The notes beneath the pieces are model-generated. The model made no database searches and was not told the origin of the DNA. It was given only the letters and a program-made list of their open reading frames with translations. A stretch of DNA of 64,000 bases from Planococcus citri (taxonomy: Eukaryota; Arthropoda; Insecta; Hemiptera; Pseudococcidae), in assembly GCF_950023065.1 (NCBI RefSeq), contig NC_088680.1, positions 71,771,350 to 71,835,349 of the forward strand, written 5' to 3'. Shown piece after piece: positions 12,747 to 26,002 of the stretch (position 1 is its first letter; each line of letters opens with the position of its first letter). The position numbers were made by a program, and so were the translations under genes.

Positions 12747-14241
12747 GCCCGGCATATGACAATAGGAGTAATTGCACCCTCCCCCCCGGCCGATCCTCCG
12801 GTACATCCTAAGGAACATTTTAAAGCAAACTTGCTCAAAAAAAAGTTGGCCTTACTTACGAAATGGCGGCCATTTTGATTGACAGGTCAGCCGAAATTGC
12901 AGATTTTGCGTTTCATTATAGGACATGCATGAAATTTTTCAAACCTTACAAAGGTAGATCGAAAGATCATGCAAAAATTTATCACCTGTCAAAATTTCAA
13001 GTGCTAAAGTGCGTTTTTCGATTTTTGGTGAATTTTTGAAAATCAAATTTAGGCCAAAAATGAGGGAAAAAATCAAAATTTTACCAAATTGACCGAGAAA
13101 GCTGAAATTTGAGATATACCCTATTTTCGATATGCCAAATCGATTGGAAACGGTTTCAACCCCTTTTGAGCAGTTCTGGAGCCTCCAGCAGATTTTTAAA
13201 ACTCGAAATTCCCACAAAATTCCATCAAATTGGAGTTGTAAAGCTGAAATTTATTCTACAAACTAATTTCAATACGCTACGAAGTACTACAGGTAAATTT
13301 CAAGTCGTTTTGGAGCCTGCAGCGACTTTTTGAAAACTTCTGAAGCCTCCAGCAGATTTTTGAAACTTTAAATGATCACGAAATTTCATAAAATGGAGAT
13401 GGAAAGCTGAAATTTACTCTACACTCCAATTTTAACACCCTCTGAAGACGACTTGAGGTGGGTTCAAGTCATTTTAGAGCCTCCAGCGACTTTTTTGAAA
13501 ATTACTGGAGCCTCCAGTAGATTTTTAAAACTTGAAATTTCCTCAAAATTTCATAAAACTGAGATGGAGAGTTGAAATTCATTCTGCAAACTAATTTCAA
13601 TACGCTACGAAGTTGACTGCTGGTGGATTTCAAGTCGTTTTGGAGCCTCCAGCGACTTTTTGAAAAGCTGTATGGCGTTTTTTTGGACAATTGAAATTTC
13701 CTAAAAGTAGCTGGAAGCTTCAAAACCATTTGAAACCACCACGTTGTCTGCGAAGTTCGAGTTTCAAAAATCTGCTGGATGTTCCAGAACTGCTCAAAAC
13801 GGGTTGAAACCGTTTCCAATCGATTTGGCATGTCGAAAATAGGGTATATCCCAAATTTCAGCGTTCTAGGTCAATTTGGTAAAATTTTGATTTTTTCCCT
13901 CATTTTTGGCCTAAATTGGATTTTCAAAAATTCACTAAAAATCGAAAAACGCACTTTAGCACTTGAAATTTTGACAGGTGATGAATTTTTGCATGATCTT
14001 TCGATCTACCTTTGTAAGGTTTGAAAAATTTCGTGCAAGTCCTATGGTAATGAAACGCAAAATCTGCGATTTCGGCTGACCTGTCAATCAAAATAGCCGC
14101 CATTTTGTTAGTAAGACCAACTTTTTTTTGGGCAAGTTTGCTTCAAAATGTTCCTTAGGATGTCCCCTTTAAGAAGAAAGTTGTCCCGGAGGATCAACAG
14201 GGGCGGGGGGGTGCAATTACTCCTATTGTCAAATGCCGGAC
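12747..14241. mobile_element. RepA copy 1, foldback element
   Basis: The left terminus GCCCGGCATATGACAATAGG and right terminus CCTATTGTCAAATGCCGGAC are inverted repeats, with TA on both flanks. A poly-C run follows the left TIR and a poly-G run precedes the right TIR. The arms carry the same ordered modules (GTTGGCCTTACTTAC, AAAATGGCGGCCATTTTG, GCAAAAATTTATCACCTGTC, GGAAACGGTTTCAACCC) in opposite orientation, so the whole 1.5 kb can fold back. Short mirrored open frames of 74-92 codons arise from this symmetry and are not taken as genes. Confidence 0.85.
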
Positions 14242-16369
14242 TATAAAACTGATGAAATTTCAGTGAAATTTGGCAACAATTGCATGAAGAAGTCTTTTAA
14301 AAAATTGCTTTAAAATAACTGAAATTACAAAGAAAAAAATCATCATTGAAAAACGGCTGCATAACATGAATGAAGTATTAAAATCATTGCAAATCAACGA
14401 TAAATTGACATTTCATCAAAAGTTGGTGAAAACTGCGATCGAGAAAACAAAAAAACTATTTAAAACAAATTGTATAAAAACAGGAATAAAGTATTTGAAT
14501 CACTGAAAATTATAGAAAATCACCGGATCATCTGTGAAATTAGGCAATAGAATATCGTTGCAATAATTTAAAATCGATGTAAAATAGCCCATTGATAGAA
14601 AAAATGAAAAAATTTCACTCATTTTTCATTTTCGGAAGGCACGTATTTCCTTCATCTTGGATCAGAATATTTTTTGACTTTTTTAATCTGCATAAGTTTT
14701 TAATTACCTATGCCCAAGATGATCCATTAATCTACAATTTGTTTTGTTTTTCTTCGTTTGTTTCAGATGAGGTGAGTTCATATTTTTATTCTAAAAATTG
14801 AAGAGCATGACGTTCAAAAAGTGAGTTAATCGCTTCTACGAGTAAGTAATTAATTACAAAAATCCATTATTAGTATCGATCGTAATTTCCGGTGTAAAAA
14901 TGTGTACCAACTTTCAAGTTTGTTATGCGTATGAATTCGTCTCAGAAAGAGCTTCTATCCTTTGCATGCTCGTACCTAATTTAAAAATAGGTATTCATTT
15001 CTCTACTCGCTGATTTAAATTGTTTGAATAAAACATTACCTTAGGTATGCATTTTTCACAACTTCATTACGATCAGTTACAAAATGGCTTTATCAATACG
15101 TCAATTAAAAATCCATCAATTAATATACCTATGTATACATCTAGCTAGCGTATTTGAGGATAGAGATACGAAAGACACGCAACGTAAGCGCGGCAGTCAA
15201 CATCCTAAAAATCTTCCACAGCCGAGTGCGAACATCTCATATAGCTGAGAAAATTTTCGGTCTGTTGTTCGCGATCGCAAATCGCGGATCGAGCGATAGC
15301 TATCTCTCGACAGAGAGAATTAGTTGTTATCATAAGTCTTAATTATGTTTCGCTAAAGATATACAAGGTGACTATAGTGTCCGGTCAACGGCTACCGACC
15401 GACCTAAGTTATTGATATTACCTATCCGACGACGAAAGATTTTGCAACACCTGTAAAACTTGATAAACAAACGCCAAACAATTACGTTTTTTAATTATTT
15501 TTATAATTCAAATTGCGGTTACAAAGATAGGTACTGGTAGATACGCGTATGCGTAGGTTGTAGGTACCGAGAGTAATCATCTTTATCTGTAGATCGGCTC
15601 GACCACAAGCAACCGTTACATTATTAACAATAATAACTACGCGACGATAACGCTTAAAACTAAAAGCAAATTAAAAGTTTGAAATTTTTACGTAATACGA
15701 GTACCCAGGTTAGATTTGTACGCGACGATTCGAGGTCAACGTTTATTAGAAATTTCCAGACTCATGTGATATTTGTATATTCCCATCGTCGATACGTAGG
15801 TTAATCAAAACCGCGCTACTACTCGCACGAGTTACGAGTACCTAATATACCTTTACCTATATCAAAATAAAAAATATAGCATACCGAAGGACACGTGCTA
15901 GGTATTATTTGTAATTGTAATAATACCTCGTCCTATATACTTGATAAAGCGTGGCTTTTTTCTTCGATATTTCGCACGCGTTTGATTGGAAATTTATTAA
16001 AATGCACGCAGAAATGGTCTGCTGGAAACTCCTTGGAAAAAGCCAAGTTTTATGATGTGTAAAACTAATCAGCTTCTTACTTACGTATGTCTATAAATAT
16101 TTCACTTTTTTTCATCGCATCTAAAAAGTTTTGAAAGTGACTTTTTTCCTCCAAAAACTTTGATCAGGCTTATTTCATACTCGTACTTTTCATTTAATAA
16201 TTTTTTGAAAGTGACGACGAGATTAAGTTTTTTGTGAAATAAAATAAATTCCAATGTACCTACTTGATTGTTTGTTCACGCATAACTTGACCTAAGATTT
16301 TTTCTAAAGAGGAGTATGAAAGGGGAAGGGGAGGGGGACTCTAGTCTGCAATTTATTTGAAACGAGTTA
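14242..16369. other. No gene seen
   Basis: The first ~350 bp resemble the sequence left of RepA copy 1 (AAATTTGGCAA with nearby CAGTGAAAT), so RepA copy 1 split a repeat-like host segment. The rest is unique AT-rich DNA with TACGAGTA words. Confidence 0.45.
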
Positions 16370-17060
16370 CATTTTGGGGCACCAAGAGCAAGAAGTTCTA
16401 TTTTTTAAAGTTGAAAATCGCAAAAAAAAATCGAGTTTTTAACTTTGGAATAACTTTATTATTTTTCATTCTATGTACTACCGCATAGTGCACCTTCCCA
16501 CCTTCATTTCAACATGTTGAGTCGATTGGTGGTGCTTTCAAGCTGTTCTGAAGCCTCCAGCTACATTTTTAAGATTACAAATGTTCAAAAAATGACGTAA
16601 AAATCGTGCTGAAGTTGATTTGTAAGGTTTTTGTGGCACTTTTGAAAACCTAGAATTTTCAAAATATGGATGGACGTTTTATAGCGGCTTTAAACGACCC
16701 CTTATCGACCCAGTATGTTGAATGTGGGATATAAAGTAGGTAAATTTCAGCTTTTCAACTGTATTGGGTAAAATTGTGTGGAAACTCCAATTTCCAAAAA
16801 TCTGCTGGAGGCTGCAAAATTGCTCGAAACGGTTTAAATTCAAAATTTTAGCTTTCTAAATTAATTTTACGAAATTTCGATTCCTCCTCTCAATTTTTGG
16901 CTATAAAACTTTCCAAAAATTCGACAGAATTCGAAAAATGCATTTCAGCTCTCAAAATGTTGGCTGTAGTGATGTATTTTTGCATGCTCTTTCGATTTAG
17001 TTTTGTCCAGTTTAATAGTTTCTCTGTCAGGTGGGAGTCATCCCCCGTCAAATGTGAATA
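16370..17060. repeat. RepE fragment
   Basis: Contains GAAGCCTCCAGCTACATTTT, CTGCTGGAGGCTGCAAAATT and ATTTTTGCATGCTCTTTCG, the last being the RepA module GCATGATCTTTCGATCTAC in older form. Confidence 0.6.
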
Positions 17061-18692
17061 TTGTTGGCCAATGTTATTCGTGTAAAAATTTTGGTCATTT
17101 TGAAAAATTCAAATCTTTATGGGACCTTATTGGAAAGATGAAATATTTTGCAAGCTACATATACCTATACTCCATGTGTCCTCGTGGTTTATAAAAGAGA
17201 GCAAAGTCTGTAACCAAGTGACCAGTGATCAAGGAGTTGCCTTTCATTACTTAATTGTTGGTATAATTTTATTTGTACTCGTATATGTACTCGTATTTGT
17301 GTAAAGTACCGCTAGCTAGGCTTTATACAATATAGGTACGAGTATGTATGGATATTAGATAGGATAGATTTGTGCACTTTTGCTCGAGCTGTAAATGATG
17401 TGAAAAACGCAGTATATGTACTTTTCGATTTACATACATTATAGCAGTAATTTAATTATACTTTTTAGTTGGACGATAGCGAAAAATTATATAAATTTCA
17501 ATACGAAGTAAGATACGATGATTGACTGAATGAGTTCATCGTACCAAGACGTCCCTACTGTACTCGTACAAGTGCACACTGCACAGGCTACTGGTTATGT
17601 CAAGACAATCGAAATGAGAAATGAAATCGAGTACTGTACTTATGTCTATGTAGTACTACGAGTTTTGTCAGAGTAAGGTACCCTACGACTTACGAGATAT
17701 ATGCGCGACTTGTGGATTGTGGTGTACCGAAAGGGTGCATTGGGTACTTGGGTAGGCCAAATTGTCTTACTCGTATATGTATTGTACCATTACCGACACC
17801 GAGTAATCCGGTGAAGACGGCAACCAGCGAGCAACGACCAACGGTGGTCAGCCAAGTGACATTGACTTGCCAGTTAATCGCGTTTACTTTTTATATTCGT
17901 TTGTAATGTGCAAGTACTATACGTACATGTAAGTACATGTAATTGCGAGTTAAATTGGCGCAAACAGACCGGACGTGCTACAATAATTTGGCGGTATTAC
18001 TCTGATTATGTCACGTGTACGACTTACTATTTTCTACGAGTACATTTCCAGCTATACTGACGTATGTACTATGTAGATGGCCAAGTGGCCACCAGCTACA
18101 TCTACATCTACACCTACACCTACACTCGTGTGTACTTTTACATGCTGAATTTCGTACATAAATTACGTATTTTGTAATGTGTACATACGAGTATGTAAAC
18201 GATTCGCAGAAAATTCTGCGTATAGATTTACGTAGTAAATGAGTTGATTTTTGTGGTTTTATGGGCCGATTAAATCTGTTTGTAATCTATCGTAACCTAT
18301 ATACGAATATACGCACCTGTGTTAACTGTGCTCACGGATATCTGCAGGAAAATATACTTGTATAGTCCAGTGGCAGATATGTAGAAATGCTTAACGTATT
18401 ATTGATATATTTCATGATAGACGCGCGAAATTTGATATGACGAACATTGAACATGGACACTATACAGTACTGGAGGTGGAGGTCGTAGAAAGGGTTTAGA
18501 GGGAGGTTCGACTTCAAAACAGCGACTAAAGTTATAGGTGCTAACGTTCAATTTTGGCCCTTTGAGAGTAATTTGAAATTTCTGGAGAAACAAACTCGCA
18601 AGAGGTTTTAGAATCGCCCAAAACTAAGTAGTACATACCTAGTTGTTGATGCGTATGTGGGAGTTGAATTGAAGGAATTAAGTACATATATA
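17061..18692. other. No gene seen
   Basis: Unique sequence dense in TACTCGTA/TACGAGTA words; a CTACATCTACATCTACACCT run at about 18100-18125. Confidence 0.45.
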
Positions 18693-20541
18693 GTCCGGCA
18701 TGTGACAATAGGAGTAATTGCACCCCCCCCCGCCGATCCTCCGGGACAACTTTTTTCTTAAAAGGTACATCCTAAGGAACATTTTAAAGCAAACTTGCCC
18801 AAAAAAAAGTTGGCCTTACTTACAAAACGGCGGACATTTTGATTGATTGACAGGTCAGCCGAAATCGCAGATTTTGCGTTTCAACATAGGACTTGCACGA
18901 ACTTTTTCAAACTTTACAAAGGTATATCGAAAGATCATGCAAAAATTTATCACCTGTCAAAATTTCAAGTGCTAATGTGCGTTTTTCAATTTCTGGTGAA
19001 TTTTTAAACATCCAATTTAGGCCAAAAATGAGGGAAAAAATCAAAATTTTACCAAATTGACCGAGAAAGCTGAAATTTGGGATATACCCTATTTTCGACA
19101 TGCCAAATCGATTGGAAACGGTTTCAACCCGTTTTGAGCAGTTCTGGAGCCTCCAGTCGATTTTTGAAACTCGAAATTCCCACAAAATTCCATCAAATTA
19201 GAGTTGTAAAGCTGAAATTTATTCTAAAAACTATTTTCAATACGCTACGAAGTACTGCAGGTGAATTTCTAGTCGTTTTGGAACCTCCAGCGACTTTTTG
19301 AAAATTCCTGAAACCTCCAGCAGATTTTTGAAACTTTAAATTTTCACAAAATTTCATCAAATGGAGATGGATAGCTGAATTTACTCTACACTCCAATTTG
19401 AACACCCTCTGAAAATGACTTCTGGTGGATTTCAAGTCATTTTAGAGCCTCCAACGACTTTTTTGAAAATTACTGCAGCCATCCAGTCAAACTAAATGGA
19501 AAGTCGAAATTCATTCTGCAAACTAATTTCAATACGCTACGAAGTTGACTGCTGGTGAATTTCAAGTTGTTTTGGAGCCTCCAGCAACATTTTGAAAGGT
19601 TGTATGATGTTTTTTTGGAAAATTGAAATTTCCTAAATGTCGCTGGAAGCTTCAAAACCATTTGAAACCACCATGTAGTCTGCGAAGTAAATTTCAGCTT
19701 GCCAACTCCATTTGATAAATTAATGTTGGGGAAATTTCAAGTTTCAAAAATCTACTGGAGGCTTCAGTAATTTTCAAAAAAGGTCGCTGGAGGCCCTAAA
19801 ATGACTTGAAACCACCCGAAGTCATCTTCAGAGGGTGTTAAAATTGGAGTGTACAGTAAATTTCAGCTTTCCATCTCCATTTGATGAAATTTTGTGAACA
19901 TTTAAAGTTTTAAAAATATGCTGGAGGCTTCAGGAATTTTCAAAAAGTTGCTGGAGGCTCCAAAACGACTTGAAATTCACCTGCAGTACTTCGTAGCATA
20001 TTGAAATTAGTTTGCCGAATAAATTTTAGCTTTACAACTCCAATTTGATGGAATTTTGTGGGAATTTCGAGTTTAAAAAATCGACTGGAGGCTCCAGAAC
20101 TACTCAAAATGGGTTGAAACCGTTTCCAATCGATTTGGCATGTCGAAAATAGGGTATATCCCAAATTTCAGCTTTCTCGGTCAATTTGGTAAAATTTTGA
20201 TTTTTTCTCTCATTTTTGGCCTAAATTTGATTTTCAAAAATTCACCAAAAATCGAAAAACGCACTTTAGCACTTGAAATTTAGACAGGTGATAAATTTTT
20301 ACATGATCTTTCGATCTACCTTTTTAAAGTTTGAAAAAGTTCGTGCAAGTCCTATGTTGACACGCAATATCTGCGATTTCGGCTGACCTTTCAATAAAAA
20401 TGGCCGCTATTTTGTAAGTATGGCCAACTTTTTTTGGGCAAGTTTGCTTTAAAATGTTCCTTAGGATGTCCCCTTTGAGAAAAAAGTTGTCCCGGAGGAT
20501 CGGCGGGGGGGGGCAATTACTCCTATTGTCATATGCCTGAC
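18693..20541. mobile_element. RepA copy 2, full length
   Basis: TA/GTCCGGCATGTGACAATAGG at the left and CCTATTGTCATATGCCTGAC/TA at the right. Longest copy (1849 bp). Arms mirror each other, with repeated TTTTGGAGCCTCCAGCGAC units in the centre. No transposase. Confidence 0.87.
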
Positions 20542-21800
20542 TAATACTTATTCACATTGGTTCACTTTTCTGAAAATAAATTATGTTTCATAAAAAAGTT
20601 TGAAAATTGTCATTGCTTTTTATCGCCAAAAATCTAAAAATCCAAAAATCAACTTCGGGGTGTTGTTAGGAAGTGCTCTTTCGATCTAGCTTTGTTTCGT
20701 TCAAATCGAAGAGTGTGTGAGCTCAACAATTTCCCGTGTAAGAATAAAATCGACAGTAGTCACAGACCAGAGACGTGCCGAAGGAGTAGGGCTAGTGTCT
20801 CACCACAATCTCCTCCCCCTCACGACAGAAAAGTTTTGGCAAAAGTTGAGAATTTTTATGAAAAGTTGGGTGTGTTGGAAAAAGTTGGGTAAAGTTGAGA
20901 AAAAGTTGTGTAAGCAGGAGAAATCTGAAAATTCACCGAAAACCATGAGTTTTCACTTCTTGAATTATCAATTTTCAACGACTTTCGACCGAGCAAATCG
21001 AGAGTAAAAAAATTGACTTATTCTCACGTAAAGAATGATCTTGTTTTACTTGAAATTTTCCAAAAAAAAAAAAAAAAACCAATGCGTTATAAATTTTTTA
21101 CAGCTTTTACCTTCGCTTCGCTCGGGATCGATCCTTTTTCTTTTCTTTTCTCTAATCAAAGTTGGAGGGTAAAAAAATTGACTTCTCACTTCGAAAATAA
21201 TGTTGTTCAATTTTGTTTATGTGAAAATCGATGTTTTTTTCATGTATTCGAAGTTTATAAACTTCATGCAATATCCTACCACTTTTAACAATTTTTTAAG
21301 GGAGTCCATATTTATGCCCATTTTAGTAACTTTTTTTAAAATTTCTTATTGCTTTGTGGATTTTCAACGTGGAAAAAAATTTACCCAATAAGCCAGAGTC
21401 TTCGACTTTTTGAATGGTTTAAGTATTTGCAAAAAAATTTCGATCATCTTTTCTACCCTTTAAAGCCAAAAAACAAAAGGGGGATCAATATTTGTACCTT
21501 CTCCTACAACGAGAAAAAGGGTGCGAATTTTTGAATTTGGATTTCAGTATACCAATCTTGCAATAGAACAATTCAAATTTTTTGTAATTTTTGTAAAAGC
21601 ATCATTTTTGAAAATTTTAAATTATTCAACATTTTTGCTTCAACTACTCGTTCCAAAGTTCGTTCGAATCACATCTGGCTAATTACCTGGAAAAAATACT
21701 GGAGGGGTGTTTGGAGTGAAAAGTTGAGAAAATGTGGCGAAAAAAGTTGGGAAACATTTAATCTCACCCCTTCCCCCCCCCCAAACACATCACTTCGTCA
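20542..21800. repeat. AAAGTTG-rich low-complexity segment
   Basis: Short direct repeats of AAAAGTTGGG and AAAGTTGAG at about 20830-20915 and 21715-21765, RepD-like AT-rich filler and a poly-A run near 21062-21078. Small plus-strand open frames lack any family features. No gene seen. Confidence 0.5.
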
Positions 21801-23960
21801 CACCTCTGTGCCAAAGACATCTGCAGTGTAGGAGATGATTAGTGCTTACTGTTCGCTGCCAAAGGGTCGCATATTTTCTGCAATACGAATCTAAAGACGT
21901 TATTTGCAGAAATTGACGCGATAATCTGTAAAAAAATATACTTAGCCTTTTTGGAAAGCGCCGCGCCGCCTCTATATAGAGTCGTTTGACTCGTTAAATA
22001 ATTGATTCATTAAACGGAATACGACCGACCTACGGTTACGCAACGATAACCAGCGTGTTTACCATCGAGTCATGCATTATGGTTAATTGTAATCATTTCG
22101 GCGATCGCGATCGTAGAAAAGTACCCGTTGTCGTTACTCTAATCAACTAATCGATGCTCGTTTAGCCGCCATGATTCACTTTTCTCTGGAAGAATTTCGC
22201 CAGCGATGCCCAGGGTCGAAGATCGCTTTCGTCGTGGTCGTATTAGCTTAGGTTCTACCTATAGGTAAAGGTATCTTCACCCAGATGTGGGTATTTACTT
22301 TATTTGTTACTTATACGTGCTCGTGCATAATATGTACTCGTATGTACTTACTAGGATTTTGATAGTAGGTCTAACATCAGACGCAGCTATAGACTATAAT
22401 AATAGGTACCTCTCTGAGATTTTGTAACACCGAGTGACTAATTATTGGCAATTTTTTTCTCGAATTGAAGTCTCATTCGCATGTACCTACGAGTGCTATC
22501 TATCTACCATATTGTATTTGATGAATTTACCATTTGACGTCCGGCTGTTGAAACTGGTAAATTTTCAACGTGGTCTCGTTTCGCAATTTGTTCTCAAAAA
22601 TTTTGTCGCTGTATCGTCCGCGTCCGTCGTTCTTCGAAATTCTCTCGACGATTTTATATCTACACTCTCATTACGCGGTATATCCACTATCCAGTACCTG
22701 GCAGTGGCAGTGGCATGGCAGGCTCACAGGTGTGAGTACGATTAGATCAGAGACGACGATATCATCGATGTAATAAATTAATAATTAACGAATTGTGTTG
22801 TTTTTAATGGACAATTTCGTAACATCGTTTCCCTTCAATGCAACCGTGTACTTTTACCATACGTCATTCATTTTTCAAGGAAAATCACATCACATCAAAT
22901 CGCGATCGCGTCGCGTCGCGTCATGTCGATTATAATAAATGCTCGTCCGAGTAGACAGAGACACTGCTACACCTATACATCTACCCCTTTGTGAAAGTAA
23001 TACGGCAACTTCAACTACCTGCTATGTACCTCTACCTACCTTACATGTATATTAATCGAATGCGCGATTTGAAATAATTAGGTACGTTTTGTTGTACTTT
23101 AATGTATTCGGAATTTAATTGGTGTTACTAGTTGCAAGGTTCGTAATTTTCGCGGTGAGAAAGTTACGAAATTTCTAAACGAATCAGTTATGTATTTGTT
23201 GATGTTGGATGAATTTGATATCCGAATTATTATTTTATTGTACCTAGTAGACCTACCTAACGCCAGCCATTGTACTCGTAATTGAGAGAAGAAAAAAGTG
23301 CAGCAGATTTACACGGTGGTGACTTGTTGAGGTCTCGAGGCGAGAATCTATCGAATCGAGTTTACCATTTTCAGTCCATTTATACCTATCCTTCAGAGGT
23401 ACTACATTTTTCACATAAGATTTTGAAATTTCATGGAAATCATGTAAGTGGTGATTGAGATAACTGAAAATTCAACTGATCTGGGATGCTGATTTTTGAG
23501 CATGGATAAGAAACATCGTTAAAACATGTCAAAAATGGCTTAAAAACACCGAAAAACATTAAATTAATTTCAAACTAGAAAACCTGTTAAAACCGCGCTT
23601 CTCCTAGGGCAAGGAAATGTAAATGTTGAAAATATAATTATGAGAAATGTAATTGTGTGTTTGGGAAATTATACCCAATCGGTCCGCCCTTCCCTCCGGG
23701 TTATCCGACCTACTGAGGGCGGATGCATTACATATTTGCATATTTTGGCTGTTTTTAGCGCATATTTCAGCATTATTTTGCTTTTTTTACTCGTTTCAGT
23801 GCATATTTTTCTCATTTCTGCTCCCTTTTCTTATAAAATCATAAGTGATTAAAAAATGTCCTGCTTTTTTATTTTGAAATTTTGAAAGACACCTTGTAAT
23901 TTTTTTGAGCACTGAGCACCAATTGAAGACGTCATAGCAAACAGGACATATGTGTGACGC
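21801..23960. other. No gene seen
   Basis: Unique, moderately GC sequence; TCGCGATCGCGTCGCGTCGC near 22898-22918. Short plus-strand open frames at 22434-22773 have no domain. Confidence 0.45.
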
Positions 23961-24228
23961 AAATTGGCGAGTGAAAATTTTTTACGAGTCAAAGTACGAT
24001 AATGCGAACACAGCAACAGAGTAATTCCAAGTTCGCAAGTTACGAACCTGCGAACAAGGTATGGCAGTATTCGTAGGATCGCAAGTTGCGACACTACGAA
24101 CCTGTATATAAAGCGTTCGCAAGTTTGCAAATTGGCACCAAGTTACGAACTATAAATTTTTACTGGCTAATTTGCGTACCTGTGAACGCTTCATATACAG
24201 GTACGCAAATTGGCAAGTAAACTAGACA
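23961..24228. repeat. RepG unit 1
   Basis: Contains AAGTTCGCAAGTTACGAACC, CTGCGAACAAGGTATGGCAG and inverted partner modules CGTACCTGTGAACGCTTCAT and ATACAGGTACGCAAATTGGC. Matches the RepG cluster 2 kb further on. Confidence 0.8.
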
Positions 24229-24329
24229 GCTAAGCAAAGCTTAACTGCAAAGTGTGCGTAGCTAGCTGCCTTTTCTACAGCTATAACCGTTATTACATCT
24301 AGGTAGTGCATAAGTGAATCAACCATGTC

Positions 24330-25040
24330 ACAGTGATGAGAATTTTTGAAACTCTCACTGCTTCAAAATAATAATTGTTTTTCAGTGTTTTCATATTTTC
24401 CAAATTACAATAGGTACCTATTTCAGAATAATTTATAAGCTTGTATTGCTTCTAAATTAAGAAATTTCTAGTTGTTTTTCATAGTTTGCATTGTTTTTAA
24501 ATTTACAAAATTTCAAATCGATTTCCCGAATTCCCCATCGCTACAATTTCATAAAGTTTTCAATAAATTTTCAGAATTTTGCATTGCTGCTGAGTTAGGA
24601 AATTTGCAATCAATTTTTAGAATTCACATTGCCTCTAAATAGTCAAATTTTGAATAATTTTTCAGAATTCTTATTGTCTTTAAATTAAAAAATTTCAAAT
24701 TCAATTTTCAAGTTCATATTGTCCACAAATTGTAAAACGTTTACTCAATTTTTGGAATTCACATTGCCTCCAATTTTTCAGAATTCTCATCTTCTTCATA
24801 AATATTACAATACTTATTTCATATAATTTTCAAGTTCACATTATCTGCAACTTATAGAACTTGTAATCAATTTTTGGAATTCTCAGCGTCTCTAAACACA
24901 AATTTTCATATTATTTTTTTTAGAATTTCCATTGTCTTCAAATTTATAAACTTTCAAACCAATTTTCAGAACTTGCTTTTTATTCTAAATTAAGAATTAA
25001 ATCTTATAAAATACGTATGTTAAGAATTTGCATTGCCTAT
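24330..25040. repeat. Degenerate AT-rich tandem array
   Basis: Roughly 45-60-bp units built on TTTTTCAGAATTCACATTG, then CCTCTAAAT and AATTTCAAATCAA. At least ten diverged copies are visible. No open frame of note. Confidence 0.7.
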
Positions 25041-25525
25041 TACATGAAAAAAATATGGGTAATTTTTACAAAAAAATTTAACTAAACACTCACAATTAAG
25101 TACCAGATCCCATTCAATAATTTTTACTGTAATCGTATAGTAAAACTTATCATTTTAATAAATTTTGCTATAGGTGCCAATAGTAAAAATCATTTTGTTT
25201 TAACAATTTTTACTAAATCATGATAATAAAAATTACATGTTTCAATTGTACAAAAATTAGTTTAATTTCTCATTTTGAAGTAATTTTTAAATTATAAGTA
25301 AAAAGTTGAAAATTATTCATGTCAAGTAATTCTTACTTTATACTTACGGTTATAGGTAGACAAAAAATTAATGAAATGAATTTTTAGTTAGCAAATGATA
25401 TCATAATTCATAACTCAGTTTCAGAATTATTTTTGCCCCATTACCATGTACTACATAGTAACTCCAAAGCATTTACCTATCCAATTTTCCTAAGAAAAAT
25501 CCGTCACCTACCTACTTACCTCACA

Positions 25526-25587
25526 GGGATTCGAACCTGGGTCCCTAAATTTCCTATTCCTACCTACATGCCCTAACCACTCAGCCA
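25526..25587 (-). other. tRNA-like A and B boxes (SINE head or tRNA pseudogene)
   Basis: On the minus strand TGGCTGAGTGG (25577-25587) fits the A box and GGTTCGAATCCC (25526-25537) fits the B box, with Ser/Leu-type D-arm context (GTGGCTGAGTGGTTAGGGC). Between them the anticodon region is AT-rich and does not fold into a normal anticodon arm, and no acceptor stem closes. A tRNA-derived SINE or tRNA pseudogene is more likely than a working tRNA. Confidence 0.65.
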
Positions 25588-25609
25588 CAACTTTGCTACG
25601 AGGGTTAGG

Positions 25610-25814
25610 GCATTAAAATAATATATTAGTTTGGTAAACGCCCCACCAAACCACGCCCACTTGGAATTTACAGCTAACAGACTGGGGGTGTAACAGGGTA
25701 CAATGAAACACAGCTGGTGATGGAATAGACTGGGGGTATAGCAGGGTACAATGAGCGGCAGGTGTTCTACAAGTCCCCTTTTCCCTTTTTTAGGATTTAA
25801 TGCATTAAAATAAT
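25610..25814. repeat. 13-bp direct repeats around a 179-bp insert with an internal duplication
   Basis: GCATTAAAATAAT occurs at 25610-25622 and 25802-25814. Inside are two 28-bp copies (2 mismatches) of AGACTGGGGGTGTAACAGGG continuing into TACAATGA, at 25679-25706 and 25727-25754. The outer repeats look like a long target-site duplication. Confidence 0.55.
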
Positions 25815-26002
25815 GAACTAAAATTGCAATTACTCAGCAATTACCCATCCGAATTGAATGAAAATTAATCTATTCCCTCCGCCTTAATGATTCTCAAATG
25901 GTGTCCAATAGGTACAAAAAACGGTTGGATAGCTTAAGAGAACATTCAGTTCCAATAAAATTTCATTTCTCAAAGCGAAACCAATAGTGTGCTACGCACA
26001 CT

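Noticed and set aside
25526..25587. Functional tRNA gene
   Set aside because: No closing acceptor stem or anticodon arm could be folded.
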